The notes under the pieces: generated by a model | Told to the model about the DNA's origin: nothing | Databases searched by the model: none | What the model saw: only the letters and a program-made list of their open reading frames with translations | Shown here: in pieces, positions 1-11,406 of the stretch | Position numbering within the stretch: the stretch's first letter is position 1 | Layout: each line of letters begins with the position of its first letter | Translations under genes and position numbers: made by a program | DNA from: Chloroflexota bacterium | GTDB lineage: Bacteria > Chloroflexota > Dormibacteria > Dormibacterales > Dormibacteraceae | Reading direction: 5' to 3' | Assembly: GCA_005889495.1 (NCBI GenBank) | Contig: VBHA01000173.1 | Coordinates: forward strand, 1-35,372 | Length of the DNA: 35,372 nucleotides

Positions 1-2969
<2,969 letters not shown>

Positions 2970-2975
2970 CCATCG

Positions 2976-2990
2976 AGCCCGGTTTGGGCT
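2976..2990 (+). repeat. Small hairpin just after rpoC
   Basis: AGCCC-GGTTT-GGGCT forms a perfect 5 bp stem seven bases after the rpoC stop. It has no T-run of its own and probably acts, if at all, together with the larger terminator 20 bases downstream. Confidence 0.35.
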
Positions 2991-3010
2991 AAAGTCACGT
3001 TTACGTGCAC

Positions 3011-3041
3011 AAGGGGGCGCCCGCCAGGGTGACCCCTTTTT
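3011..3041 (+). terminator. Rho-independent terminator after rpoC
   Basis: AAGGGG at 3011-3016 pairs with CCCCTT at 3033-3038 and runs directly into five T residues (3037-3041). The 16-base loop is GC-rich and can pair further. This is a normal intrinsic terminator shape and separates the rpoBC transcript from the transporter genes. Confidence 0.65.
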
Positions 3042-3047
3042 GCTGCC

Positions 3048-3053
3048 TATGAT
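3048..3053 (+). promoter_or_regulatory. Possible -10 element (TATGAT) for a leaderless oppA1 transcript
   Basis: TATGAT differs from the sigma-A -10 consensus by one base and ends six bases before the GTG at 3060. No Shine-Dalgarno sequence precedes that start, so transcription would begin at or next to the start codon. No convincing -35 box is seen; the expected place falls inside the rpoC terminator. Confidence 0.4.
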
Positions 3054-3056
3054 GTC

Positions 3057-4706
3057 TTGGTGACTCTAAGCCGCAGGCTGGTCTGCGCCTTCGCCGCCCT
3101 TCTCGTCCTCGTGGGCGCTTGCGATACCGGCGTCACGACCGGCCCCAAGCTCGCCAAGGACCAGGTCCTGCGCGTGCTCCTCGAAGACCAGCCCGCGTCG
3201 CTCGACCCCGGGCAGACGCAGTACACGTACGAGACGGCGGTGCTGCGCGCGGTCTCCGAACCGCTGATGAGGCCCACGCCGGACCTCGGCGGGGTCGTGG
3301 CCGCCGCCGCGCAGAGCTACGAGGTTAACGGCGCCGGCACTGCATACGTCTTTCACCTGCGGGCCACGGGCAGGTACTGGGACGGGACGCCGGTCAAGGC
3401 GCAGGACTTCGTCTACGCCTGGCAGCGGCTCGTCGACCCCCGTCTCGCGGCGCCCGACGAGACGCTGTTCGCCGGCGCGGTGCTCAACGGCGAGAAGGTC
3501 TCGCTGATGGATCCTCAGAGGGACAAGGCGAGCATCGACGGCGCTCTCGGCACGCTCGGTCTCAAGGCGATCGACGACTTCACTTTCCAGGTCCAGCTCG
3601 CCCGTCCCGACCCGGCGTTCCTGTGGCTTGCGGCGATGCCCGCGGCGGGTCCGATCCGCAAAGACGTCGTCACCCAGAACGGCGACAAGTGGGCGACCTC
3701 GCCCGCGACGTTCGTCACCAACGGGCCGTTCAAGGTCACCGAGATGGTCCAGAACGACCACATCAGCGTCGAGCGCAACCCTGATTACTGGGGCCCGAAG
3801 CCGGCTCTGACCCGGATCGATTTCGCGATCGTCCACGACGGGGCCGCGGCGCTGAGCAAGTACAAGAGCGGAGACCTCGACGTGGTCACTGTGCAGCCGG
3901 CGCAGGCGGCGTCGGTGTCCCAGGACAGCACGCTCGGCCACCAGGTCGTGAAGACGCCGAACCTGACTGTGTTCTGGCTCGTCTTCCGGGTCAACTCACC
4001 GCCCCTGGACAACGTGAGGCTGCGCCAGGCGATCGCCCAGGCCATCGATCGCAACGCCTTCGTCGACCAGATCTTCCAGGGCGAGGCGATGGCTGCGACG
4101 ACCTTCATCCCGAAGGGCATGCACGGGTACGCATCGACCCTCGCCACGCAGAGATTCGACGTCGCGCAGGCGCGCGCCTCGCTGGCCGCGTCCGGCCTGT
4201 CGAGCAAGCAGCTCTCGCTGACCTATTCCTACGACCAGACCTCCGACTTCGCGAAGGCGACCGCGAAGTTCGTCCACGACCAGCTCAAGATCAACCTCGG
4301 CATCGAGGTGAACCTGCAAGGCCTCGACGCCAACACGCTCGCCTCCAGGGTGGAGGCGGGTGAGTTTCAGATCACCGGGGCGCGTGGCTGGACGGCCGAC
4401 TATCCCGACCCCTCCGACTGGTACGACATCTTCCTGACCACGAGCTCGAACGACCTGCCCTTCTGGCAAAGCCAGCAGTACGACAACTTCGTCAGCGTCG
4501 CGCGCACCGACGTGCAGCCGTCGCGGCGCGACCAGGAGTACCTGCAGGCCCAGTCGATGCTCGTCAACGAGGCGCCGGTCGCGTTTCTCGCCCAGACCGT
4601 GAGCTGGTACCTGGTCCAGCCTTACGTGCGTGGGGTCGTGACGTCACCCCTGGACGAGTGGCCGGGCGCGCTGCAGCCCTCCCAGCTGTCGATTTCACCC
4701 CACTGA
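3057..4706 (+). CDS. Peptide/oligopeptide ABC transporter substrate-binding lipoprotein (first of two)
   Basis: Extracytoplasmic solute-binding protein of family 5 (OppA/DppA type), 549 residues. It captures peptides or similar solutes for the permease encoded downstream. The N-terminus has a basic start, a hydrophobic stretch and a lipobox ending LVGAC, so it should be lipid-anchored at Cys. The mature part opens with LRVLLEDQPASLDP and holds family landmarks such as FHLRATGRYWDGTPVKAQDF and VERNPDYWGPKP. Start is TTG 3057 or, more likely, GTG 3060 on a leaderless message. It is a diverged tandem paralogue of the next gene, sharing the TYTYE..AV signature. The substrate cannot be read from the sequence. 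Confidence 0.9.
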   Translation: MVTLSRRLVCAFAALLVLVGACDTGVTTGPKLAKDQVLRVLLEDQPASLDPGQTQYTYETAVLRAVSEPLMRPTPDLGGVVAAAAQSYEVNGAGTAYVFHLRATGRYWDGTPVKAQDFVYAWQRLVDPRLAAPDETLFAGAVLNGEKVSLMDPQRDKASIDGALGTLGLKAIDDFTFQVQLARPDPAFLWLAAMPAAGPIRKDVVTQNGDKWATSPATFVTNGPFKVTEMVQNDHISVERNPDYWGPKPALTRIDFAIVHDGAAALSKYKSGDLDVVTVQPAQAASVSQDSTLGHQVVKTPNLTVFWLVFRVNSPPLDNVRLRQAIAQAIDRNAFVDQIFQGEAMAATTFIPKGMHGYASTLATQRFDVAQARASLAASGLSSKQLSLTYSYDQTSDFAKATAKFVHDQLKINLGIEVNLQGLDANTLASRVEAGEFQITGARGWTADYPDPSDWYDIFLTTSSNDLPFWQSQQYDNFVSVARTDVQPSRRDQEYLQAQSMLVNEAPVAFLAQTVSWYLVQPYVRGVVTSPLDEWPGALQPSQLSISPH

Positions 4707-4764
4707 AATCAGGATGTTAAGGGCGTAGGCGAACGGCTGTTCGGACCGATAGTCTGTCCATAAC

Positions 4765-4794
4765 TTGACACTTGTGATCCAACCACAACAGAAT
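4765..4794 (+). promoter_or_regulatory. Sigma-A type promoter for oppA2
   Basis: A perfect -35 box TTGACA (4765-4770), an 18-base spacer and a -10 like CAGAAT (4789-4794) lie in the 196-base gap between the two binding-protein genes. The start of transcription would be near 4801, giving a leader of about 100 bases. A small inverted repeat CGAAC-GGCT-GTTCG (4731-4744) lies just upstream and could be an operator or the end of the previous transcript. Confidence 0.5.
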
Positions 4795-4902
4795 TGCCTA
4801 CTGGCCGAAGAGGCTGTGAGTAAGACCTGCTGCCGGCGCACTCTCGCCCCGGTCGCCAGCCGGGAAGAAGGCCGCAGGATCAGTCTGAGAGGTAAGACGC
4901 GT

Positions 4903-6606
4903 ATGCATATAGGTGCTTGGAGTCGGGCGTTGACGCTCGCCACCGCTGGCGTGTTCATCGCCGCGTGTGGTCCCGGGGGTACGACCACCGAGAATCTCGC
5001 CTCGCCCGACAAACAGATCCTGCGTGCGAACAACGGCACCGAGCCGAACAGCTTCGACCCCACGCAGCAGACATACACGTACGAGCGCGCGGTCGGCATC
5101 CAGACGTTCGACAGCCTGTTCCGCGCGAAGGCGGACGGCAGCGACGTCGAGCCGGTAGGCGCGACGAGCTACAACGTTTCGCCGGACGGCCTGACCTACA
5201 CGTTCCACCTGCGCCAGAACGAGAAGTGGAGCGACGGCAAGCCGGTCGTGGCGGGTGACTGGGTCTATGGATGGAAGCACTTCCTCAACCCCGCGCTGGC
5301 CGCGGGCTACGTGGACCCGTTCTTCGACCAGACCATCAAGGGCGCGAGCGGCTACGGCAACGTGGACGTCTCGAGCGCCAGCGCGGTCGACGCCTACCTC
5401 AACGGACTCGGGCTGTCGGCGCCTGACGACCACACGTTCGTGGTCCAGCTCGACCACCCGGCCGCTTACTTCAAGTGGGTCGCGACCCTGTGGATGGCCG
5501 TGCCTTTGCGCAAGGACATCATCGAGCAGGCCGCGGGCGGGGCGTTCGCCTCGACCGACGCGACCAAGGCGGAAGCGTGGGCCAACAACGCGGCGACGAT
5601 CGTCGGCAATGGGCCGTACAAGATCAAGGAGATCGCCTCCAAGGACCACGTGACGCTGGTGCCGAACCCGAACTACTGGGCCCCGGCGCCTCACCTGCAG
5701 CAGATCATCTACTACGAGATCGCCGACGGCAACACCGCCTACTCGCAGTACCAGACCGGCGCCCTCGACGTCATCGGGGTGCCCCTGGCCGACGTGACAG
5801 TTGTCCGCAGCGACCCCAAGCTGAGCAAGGAAGCGATCCTGATCCCGACCCTCAGCCAGTACTGGATCTCGATGAACACCACGAGAGCCCCGCTCGACGA
5901 CAAGAACGTGCGCATGGCGCTGGCCAAGTCGGTCGACCGTGACAAGCTTGTCAACGACATCGAGCACGGCAACGGCAAGTCGCTCTCGACCTTCATTCCG
6001 AAGGGCATGAGCGGCTACGACACTTCGGACAACGCGCAGAGCTTCGACCCGGCGGCCGCCAAGCAGCTGCTTGCGACCTCAGGCAAGAAGGACGCGCTGG
6101 CGAAGATGAAGCTGCTCACCCGCAACACGACGGCGAGCAAGACCCTCAACCAGTTCCTGGCCGACCAGTGGAGCACCAACCTCGGGGTGAACATCCAGCT
6201 GGACGTCATCGACAGCAAGACCGTGACGCGGGACATCCGCAAGGGCCAGTTCGACATCTACGGCCTCGACGGATGGATCGGCGACTATCCCGACCAGCAG
6301 GACTGGTTCGACATCTTCGTGACGGGCTCGTGCCACAACCTCAACTGGGGCTGTCTTAGCGACCCGTCGTACGACGACCTGGTGACCAAGGCAGACGCAG
6401 AGTCCGACAAGACCAAGCGAGCGAGCATGTACTCGCAGGCGCAGAAGAAGCTGATCGACAACGCGGTCGTCGCTTTCATGTACCAGCCGTACGAGTACGA
6501 TCTCGTCAAGTCCTACGTCAAGGGCCTGACTGTCACCACCACCGACGACCAGAACCTTCCCGGCGATGGCCGGTACAACACGGCATTCATCACCCAGCAC
6601 ACGTAA
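4903..6606 (+). CDS. oppA: Peptide/oligopeptide ABC transporter substrate-binding lipoprotein (second of two)
   Basis: Family 5 solute-binding protein, 567 residues from ATG 4903. That start is chosen because GAGAGG lies ten bases upstream and the protein then begins with a proper lipoprotein signal: MHIGAWSRAL, a hydrophobic run, then a lipobox ending IAAC. The frame stays open 46 codons further upstream, but that would bury the signal peptide. Landmarks include DPTQQTYTYERAVG near the mature start, FHLRQNEKWSDGKPVVAGDW and LVPNPNYWAP. It has its own TTGACA promoter and lies 14 bases before oppB, so it should supply the binding component of this importer. Confidence 0.92.
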   Translation: MHIGAWSRALTLATAGVFIAACGPGGTTTENLASPDKQILRANNGTEPNSFDPTQQTYTYERAVGIQTFDSLFRAKADGSDVEPVGATSYNVSPDGLTYTFHLRQNEKWSDGKPVVAGDWVYGWKHFLNPALAAGYVDPFFDQTIKGASGYGNVDVSSASAVDAYLNGLGLSAPDDHTFVVQLDHPAAYFKWVATLWMAVPLRKDIIEQAAGGAFASTDATKAEAWANNAATIVGNGPYKIKEIASKDHVTLVPNPNYWAPAPHLQQIIYYEIADGNTAYSQYQTGALDVIGVPLADVTVVRSDPKLSKEAILIPTLSQYWISMNTTRAPLDDKNVRMALAKSVDRDKLVNDIEHGNGKSLSTFIPKGMSGYDTSDNAQSFDPAAAKQLLATSGKKDALAKMKLLTRNTTASKTLNQFLADQWSTNLGVNIQLDVIDSKTVTRDIRKGQFDIYGLDGWIGDYPDQQDWFDIFVTGSCHNLNWGCLSDPSYDDLVTKADAESDKTKRASMYSQAQKKLIDNAVVAFMYQPYEYDLVKSYVKGLTVTTTDDQNLPGDGRYNTAFITQHT

Positions 6607-6620
6607 AGGACAAGTAGGAG

Positions 6621-7700
6621 TTGGCAGTAATAGCAGGGCGTCCCGCGCGGGGCGCCCTGCTGCCTCCGCAGCTGCGGGCGCTGACCGGCACCCGCAGCGG
6701 CGCGCTGGCCATCTTCGTCGTCCGGCGGATCCTGTGGATGGTGCCGATCGTCTTTTTCGTCATCGTCATCACCTTCACCCTGATGCACCTGGCGCCGGGC
6801 AGCCCCTGGGACAAGGGGGGCGGGCGGCAGCTGTCCGACACGGTGGTCAACAACCTGAACATCCGCTACGGCCTGAACAAGCCTGTGTTCACGCCGTGGT
6901 TCGACTTCTCGACGGGCCACTTCATCCCGTTCCGGTGGGACGACCAGTTCAAGCTCTACATCTGGAACGTCGCGCACTTCGACTTCGGGCTGTCGTACCA
7001 GTACCAGGGCAAGACGGTGTCCACCCTGCTGCTCGAGAGCTGGCCCTACACGGCGACCATCGGCGTGCTGGCCTTCCTGCTCATCATCCCGATCGGCGTC
7101 GGCCTCGGCGTCGTGGCCGCCCTCCGCCAGAACACCCGGATCGACTACATCACGATGGGTTTCGCGACGATCGCCGCCTCGTTTCCGAACTTCGTGATCG
7201 GGGCGCTCATGGTGGTGGCGTTCTCGGTCCTCGCCTACAGGGCGACGGGCGGGAACTTCTACCTCCCGGCCGCCGGCTTCGCGATGGACGACTCCCTGAT
7301 CATGCCCGTGGTCACGCTCGCGCTGCTTCCGATCGCCTACACCGCGCGGCTCACCCGCGCGAGCACGCTGGAGACGATCCGGCAGGACTTCGTGCGCACG
7401 GCCTGGGCGAAGGGCCTGCCTGAGCGGCTGGTCGTGGTGAGGCACGTGTTGAAGAACTCGCTGATCCCCGTCGTCACCACCCTGGGACCGACGTTTGCGT
7501 TCCTGGTGACCGGGTCGGTGATCGTGGAGACGGTGTTCGCCATCCCCGGGATCGGACGGGCGTTTGTGGTCGCCATCGAGTCGCGCGACTACCCGATGAT
7601 TCTCGGCACCACGATCCTGTTCTCGCTCGTCGTCGCCATCGCCAACCTGGTGGTCGACGTCCTGTACGTCTTCATCGACCCGCGGGTCAGGCTGACCTGA
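6621..7700 (+). CDS. oppB: Peptide ABC transporter permease, OppB/DppB type
   Basis: First membrane subunit of the importer, 359 residues. TM1 is the hydrophobic stretch after VVRRILWMVP, followed by the family FTLMHLAPGSPWDKGG. Further membrane segments cover about residues 140-345, and the ATPase-contact EAA loop reads TAWAKGLPERLVVVRHVLKN. The only plausible start is TTG 6621: the next in-frame start codon falls inside TM1. AAAGGA at 6605-6610 can serve as ribosome site; the closer AGGAG touches the start codon. The first codons form a very strong hairpin (6632-6661). There is an extra loop of about 35 residues after TM1 (FDFSTGHFIPFRWDDQF), as in some Gram-positive homologues. Confidence 0.93.
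   Translation: MAVIAGRPARGALLPPQLRALTGTRSGALAIFVVRRILWMVPIVFFVIVITFTLMHLAPGSPWDKGGGRQLSDTVVNNLNIRYGLNKPVFTPWFDFSTGHFIPFRWDDQFKLYIWNVAHFDFGLSYQYQGKTVSTLLLESWPYTATIGVLAFLLIIPIGVGLGVVAALRQNTRIDYITMGFATIAASFPNFVIGALMVVAFSVLAYRATGGNFYLPAAGFAMDDSLIMPVVTLALLPIAYTARLTRASTLETIRQDFVRTAWAKGLPERLVVVRHVLKNSLIPVVTTLGPTFAFLVTGSVIVETVFAIPGIGRAFVVAIESRDYPMILGTTILFSLVVAIANLVVDVLYVFIDPRVRLT
6632..6661 (+). promoter_or_regulatory. Strong intercistronic hairpin at the start of oppB
   Basis: AGCAGGGCG (6632-6640) pairs perfectly with CGCCCTGCT (6653-6661). The stem continues inward with a T-G pair and three C-G pairs around a GCGC loop, 13 pairs in all. No T-run follows, so it is not an intrinsic terminator. Its place between the binding protein and the permease suggests a 3'-end stabiliser or translational brake that keeps binding protein in excess. 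That role is inferred. Confidence 0.6.
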
Positions 7701-8614
7701 TGGCGATCCCCGCCACCACCGTCGAGCAGCTGGTCGATTGGGAAGTCCCCGAGCAGCAGATCGGGCTCTGGAGCGACGCGCTGCAGCGCTTCCGCCGCAA
7801 CCGGCTTGCGATCGCCGGCGCCGTCCTGATCGCCGTGCTGGTCCTGATCGCTTTCGGCTCGCCGCTGCTCGTGCACCTGGGGATCATTCAGGATCCAATC
7901 AAGCAGCACGTCGAATTCATCGAATCGTCGCCGGGCCAGAACGGCTTCGCCATCGGCTCGGACGAGCTGGGTCGCGACACCTTCGCCCGGCTCCTGTTCG
8001 GCAGCCGGGTCTCCCTGGCCGTGGGCATCCTGGTCCAGGCGATCATCCTGCCGATCGGGCTGGCGATCGGGCTCGCCGCCGGCTACTTCGGGGGCCGGAT
8101 CGACAACCTGCTGATGCGGTTCACGGACATCTGGTACGCGTTCCCGGACCTGCTGTTCGTGCTGGTGGTCGTCTCCGTGTTCGGTCCGAGCCTGCTGACG
8201 ATCTTCGGAGCCATCGCCCTGGTGAACTGGGTGGGCCTGGCCCGCCTGGTCCGCGGTCAGGTGCTGTCGATCAAGGAGAAGGAGTTCATCGAGGCGGCGC
8301 GCTCGTCGGGCTCTCCGCCGCTCAAGCTGATCCTCAAGCACCTCCTGCCGAACTCGCTTGGGCCGATCATCGTGACCCTGACGTTCGGGATCCCTAACGC
8401 CATCTTCCTCGAGGCCGTGCTGAGCTTCCTGGGCGTCGGCATCCAGCCGCCCACGCCGACGTGGGGCCAGATGGTCTTCGACGGTTACGAGGCGATCTAC
8501 GCCAACCCGACCTCGGTCGTGTTCCCCGCGCTGGCCATCGGCTTCACGCTGCTGGCGTTCACCTTCGTCGGCGACGGGCTGCGCGACGCCCTCGACCCGC
8601 GAATGCGTCGCTAG
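7700..8614 (+). CDS. oppC: Peptide ABC transporter permease, OppC/DppC type
   Basis: Second membrane subunit, 304 residues, pairing with OppB to form the channel. The N-terminal cytoplasmic segment ends in FRRNRLAIAGAVLIAVLVLI (TM1). The periplasmic part carries the family GSDELGRDTFARLLFGSRVS, and the EAA loop reads EAARSSGSPPLKLILKHLLPN. The C-terminus GDGLRDALDPRMRR is typical of the family. Its ATG overlaps the oppB stop by one base (TGATG), so the two are translationally coupled. Length is normal. Confidence 0.95.
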   Translation: MAIPATTVEQLVDWEVPEQQIGLWSDALQRFRRNRLAIAGAVLIAVLVLIAFGSPLLVHLGIIQDPIKQHVEFIESSPGQNGFAIGSDELGRDTFARLLFGSRVSLAVGILVQAIILPIGLAIGLAAGYFGGRIDNLLMRFTDIWYAFPDLLFVLVVVSVFGPSLLTIFGAIALVNWVGLARLVRGQVLSIKEKEFIEAARSSGSPPLKLILKHLLPNSLGPIIVTLTFGIPNAIFLEAVLSFLGVGIQPPTPTWGQMVFDGYEAIYANPTSVVFPALAIGFTLLAFTFVGDGLRDALDPRMRR

Positions 8615-8638
8615 TTCGTTTAGAGTTCTGCAGCCAAG

Positions 8639-9721
8639 TTGGCCCAAACGCTGCTGCAGGTCGAAGACCTACACACCCAATTCTTCACGTCGCGGGGCGT
8701 CGTTCGGGCGGTTGACGGGGTAAATTTCCACGTCGACGCTGGCGAGACCCTCGGCGTCGTCGGCGAGTCGGGCTGCGGCAAGACGATGACCGCGCTCTCG
8801 ATCCTGCGCCTCGTACCCGACCCCGGAAGGATCACCTCGGGCCGGATCCTGTTTCGCGGCAAAGAAGTGACCAGGATGACCGACGAGGAGATCCGCGACT
8901 TTCGCGGCAACGACGTGGCGATGATCTTCCAGGACCCGATGACGTCGTTGAACCCCGTCACCAAGGTCGGGAACCAGATCGAAGAGGCGATGACCGCCCA
9001 CGAGCGCTTCACCAAGGTGCTGGCGCGTGGGCGGGTGGTCGAGCTGCTCAAGCGGGTCCGCGTGCCGGCGGCCGAAGCGCGCGTCAAGGACTACCCGCAC
9101 CAGTTCTCGGGTGGCATGCGGCAGCGGGCGATGATCGCGATGGGCCTGTCCAACGAGCCGTCGCTCCTGATCGCCGACGAGCCGACGACGGCGCTGGACG
9201 TAACGGTCCAGGCCCAGATCATCCAGCTCATGAAGCAGCTCAACCGCGAGCTCGGCACGGCGATGATGCTGATCACGCACAACATGGCGCTGGTGGCGTC
9301 GCTGTGTGAGCGCGTCGTGGTCATGTACGCGGGGCGGATCGTCGAGGAGGGCCCGGTCGAGCAGATCTTCCGCAGCCCCCAGCACCCGTACACGTGGTCG
9401 CTGCTCCGCTCGGTGCCTCGGGTCGACGAGGCGCGCAAGGAGCGCCTGGTCTCGATCAAGGGCCTGCCGCCGGACCTGTCGCACTCGCCGCCAGGCTGCA
9501 AATTCCACCCGCGCTGCCCGTTTGTGATCGAGCGGTGCAAGACCGACCCGGAGCCGCCGCTTGGGGAGGTCGGCGTCAACCAGGTCGCGCGGTGCTGGGT
9601 GCTGATGCGCAACGTGAAGGAAGAAGACCTCGAGGTCGCCAAGACAAGCGCCCTGTCGAAGGAGGCCGCCGAGAGGCTGAAGGCGCCGGCCGCCGAGGTG
9701 GGGGGCAATGCAGGCAGCTGA
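8639..9721 (+). CDS. oppD: Peptide ABC transporter ATP-binding protein, OppD/DppD type
   Basis: First ATPase subunit, 360 residues. Walker A GESGCGKT is at about 42-49, the ABC signature FSGGMRQR near 160, Walker [13 protein letters not shown] shortly after. The C-terminal oligopeptide/dipeptide domain has [17 protein letters not shown] and a later ARCW, four cysteines of the kind that bind an iron-sulfur cluster in some DppD proteins. A non-conserved tail of about 35 residues follows. Start is TTG 8639, 24 bases after oppC, with only a weak ribosome site. The end overlaps oppF by 14 bases. Confidence 0.94.
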   Translation: MAQTLLQVEDLHTQFFTSRGVVRAVDGVNFHVDAGETLGVVGESGCGKTMTALSILRLVPDPGRITSGRILFRGKEVTRMTDEEIRDFRGNDVAMIFQDPMTSLNPVTKVGNQIEEAMTAHERFTKVLARGRVVELLKRVRVPAAEARVKDYPHQFSGGMRQRAMIAMGLSNEPSLLIADEPTTALDVTVQAQIIQLMKQLNRELGTAMMLITHNMALVASLCERVVVMYAGRIVEEGPVEQIFRSPQHPYTWSLLRSVPRVDEARKERLVSIKGLPPDLSHSPPGCKFHPRCPFVIERCKTDPEPPLGEVGVNQVARCWVLMRNVKEEDLEVAKTSALSKEAAERLKAPAAEVGGNAGS

Positions 9722-10724
9722 GCGCGCGCCGGTCACGGCGCTCAAGGCCGACCCAGTCCTGGTCCGAATCCATGGCGTCTACAAATACTTTCCCGTCGCC
9801 GGCCTGGCGGGGCTGTCGGTGAAGGCGGTGGACGGGGTCGACCTCGAGATCAGGCGGGGCGAGACGCTGGGCCTGGTCGGGGAGTCAGGGTGCGGCAAGT
9901 CGACGCTGGCGAGGCTCGTGACCGGGCTGCTGCCGGTGACCCGGGGCACCGTCGACTTCGACGGCCAGACGATCACCAAGCTCCGCGGCGCACGCCTGCG
10001 CCGGGTGCGCCGAAAGATGCAGATGATCTTCCAGGACCCGTTCGCCTCGCTCGACCCCCGGATGACGGTGGGCGACATCCTGCAGGAGCCGCTCGACAAC
10101 TTCGGGATCGGCTCGGTCCGCGAACGGCGGCGACGCGTCCAGGAGCTCCTGCGCCTGGTCGGCCTGAACCCGAACTTCACCAACCGCTACCCGCACGAAT
10201 TTTCGGGCGGCCAGCGGCAGCGCATCGGCATCGCCCGGGCGCTGGCGGTCAACCCGTCGTTCATCGTCTGCGACGAGCCGGTCTCGGCGCTCGACGTCTC
10301 GATCCAGGCGCAGATCATCAACCTGCTCCAGGACCTGCAGCGCGAGTTCAACCTGACCTACCTCTTCATCGCCCACGACTTGGCCGTGGTGCGCCACCTC
10401 TCGGACCGGATCGCGGTCATGTACCTCGGCAAGGTGGTCGAGACCGCGGACCGTAACGACATCTACGACCGGCCGCAGCACCCGTACACGAAGGCGCTGC
10501 TTTCCTCGATCCCCGTCCCGGACCCGGCGGTCGAGAAGGTGCGCGCCCCGATCACGTTGAAGGGTGAGATCCCATCGCCGGTCAACCCGCCGTCAGGGTG
10601 CCGGTTTCACCCCCGTTGCCCGATCGCCCGGGTGCCGGGAATCTGCAACGAGCAGGAGCCGGCGCTGGAGCCGCACGGCGCGGCGGACCAGGTCGCCGCG
10701 TGCCATTTCGCGGGACAGGCTTAG
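9708..10724 (+). CDS. oppF: Peptide ABC transporter ATP-binding protein, OppF/DppF type
   Basis: Second ATPase subunit, 338 residues, forming a heterodimer with OppD. Walker [10 protein letters not shown], signature [15 protein letters not shown] and Walker [15 protein letters not shown] are all intact, and the C-terminal oligopeptide domain keeps [14 protein letters not shown] with a late AACHF. ATG 9708 lies inside the end of oppD and has the strong ribosome site GAGGTGGGGGG just upstream. It closes the transporter operon, so the cassette is complete (two binding proteins, two permeases, two ATPases). Confidence 0.95.
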   Translation: MQAAERAPVTALKADPVLVRIHGVYKYFPVAGLAGLSVKAVDGVDLEIRRGETLGLVGESGCGKSTLARLVTGLLPVTRGTVDFDGQTITKLRGARLRRVRRKMQMIFQDPFASLDPRMTVGDILQEPLDNFGIGSVRERRRRVQELLRLVGLNPNFTNRYPHEFSGGQRQRIGIARALAVNPSFIVCDEPVSALDVSIQAQIINLLQDLQREFNLTYLFIAHDLAVVRHLSDRIAVMYLGKVVETADRNDIYDRPQHPYTKALLSSIPVPDPAVEKVRAPITLKGEIPSPVNPPSGCRFHPRCPIARVPGICNEQEPALEPHGAADQVAACHFAGQA

Positions 10725-10764
10725 GGAGAGCAGGCGATCGCCGGGCGGAATGCCAATCGTGCCA

Positions 10765-10811
10765 GGCCGGGGGCCCTCCCTTCTTCTTTGCCGGGCCCTC
10801 CCCCGCCGGCC
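10765..10811. repeat. GC-rich imperfect inverted repeat between the convergent oppF and methyltransferase genes
   Basis: GGCCGGGGGCCC (10765-10776) can pair with GGGCCCTCCCCCGCCGGCC (10793-10811) with small bulges. It lies between the ends of two convergent genes, where a bidirectional terminator is expected. A run of six T (10831-10836) follows 20 bases later on the plus strand, not directly after the stem, so the terminator call is weak. Confidence 0.4.
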
Positions 10812-10861
10812 AAACCTCCGCCGATCTTGATTTTTTCGATAACTGGAGTCAACCCAGCCTG

Positions 10862-11347
10862 TTAAGGCGCCGGCCGGACCTCCAGCACCCGATAGCCTTT
10901 CTTGGACTTGAGCCGGGTCACGTTCCAGCCCTGCTCCTTGCGCATCCAGCCGGCGAGCGAGTCTGAGCCGAGGTTCCGCTGCACGACCAGGTAAGCCGCG
11001 CCGCCGGGCTTGAGGCGTGGAAGCCAGGCCATCAGCAGCTCGTGAAGGGGCGCCTTCCCCACCTCATTGACGTCGACCGCCCAGACCTTCGCCTGGGGGG
11101 CGCGCCGGGCAAGGACGAGCGCGATCGGGCCGTAGCCGGAACCGGGGTCGAGCAGGTCGCCGGTGACGGGCGGAGGTGGCGCCTCCTTCAGAAGGACGAG
11201 GGTCCCGGGATCGATACCTCTGGAGCCGAAAACCCCACGGTCGGCCTGGAGCTCGAGCTGGATGTCGCCCATGTGCAGCTTCACGGTGCGCGGCCGGGAG
11301 GCGACCGCCGGGCGAGCTTCGAAGTAGTGGGATTTGGGTATACTCAT
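10862..11347 (-). CDS. RsmC/MTS-type methyltransferase with an internal deletion
   Basis: The 161-residue product aligns by eye with the actinobacterial-type small-subunit rRNA (guanine-N2) methyltransferase family: [16 protein letters not shown] at the start, [14 protein letters not shown], the SAM-binding loop DPGSGYGP (68-75), and a C-terminal block from GKAPLHELL through [14 protein letters not shown] to GYRVLEV. After VDVNE (91-95) the protein jumps straight into [10 protein letters not shown]. Family members have about 45 residues here, including the catalytic NPPxR motif, and these are absent although the frame is kept (junction near 11062). ATG 11347 is chosen by homology; the frame extends 22 codons upstream into rpsL. 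Probably inactive, or an assembly deletion. Confidence 0.7.
   Translation of the reverse strand: MSIPKSHYFEARPAVASRPRTVKLHMGDIQLELQADRGVFGSRGIDPGTLVLLKEAPPPPVTGDLLDPGSGYGPIALVLARRAPQAKVWAVDVNEVGKAPLHELLMAWLPRLKPGGAAYLVVQRNLGSDSLAGWMRKEQGWNVTRLKSKKGYRVLEVRPAP
11317..11344 (+). promoter_or_regulatory. Promoter for the rpsL-rpsG-fusA-tuf genes
   Basis: TATACT (11339-11344) is a good -10 box; TTCGAA (11317-11322), 16 bases upstream, is a weak -35. Transcription would start near 11351, giving a leader of about 55 bases before rpsL. The same GGTATACTC core occurs before infA (28187-28195). The promoter lies inside the first codons of the divergent methyltransferase gene. Confidence 0.55.
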
Positions 11348-11406
11348 CGCTTGTCGCCCAATCGGCCGTTGCCGCCTGGGAATTCCGCCCTCATTCGGAG
11401 AAACGT

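Noticed and set aside
4765-4902. Longer N-terminus for the second binding protein
   Set aside because: It would begin within the TTGACA promoter and place 46 residues ahead of a normal lipoprotein signal peptide.
10765-10811. A fifth copy of the double-hairpin element
   Set aside because: GC-rich and inverted, but it lacks the CCCC-ATTCAT-GGGG core, the ARGT linker and the GAA/GGTA loop.
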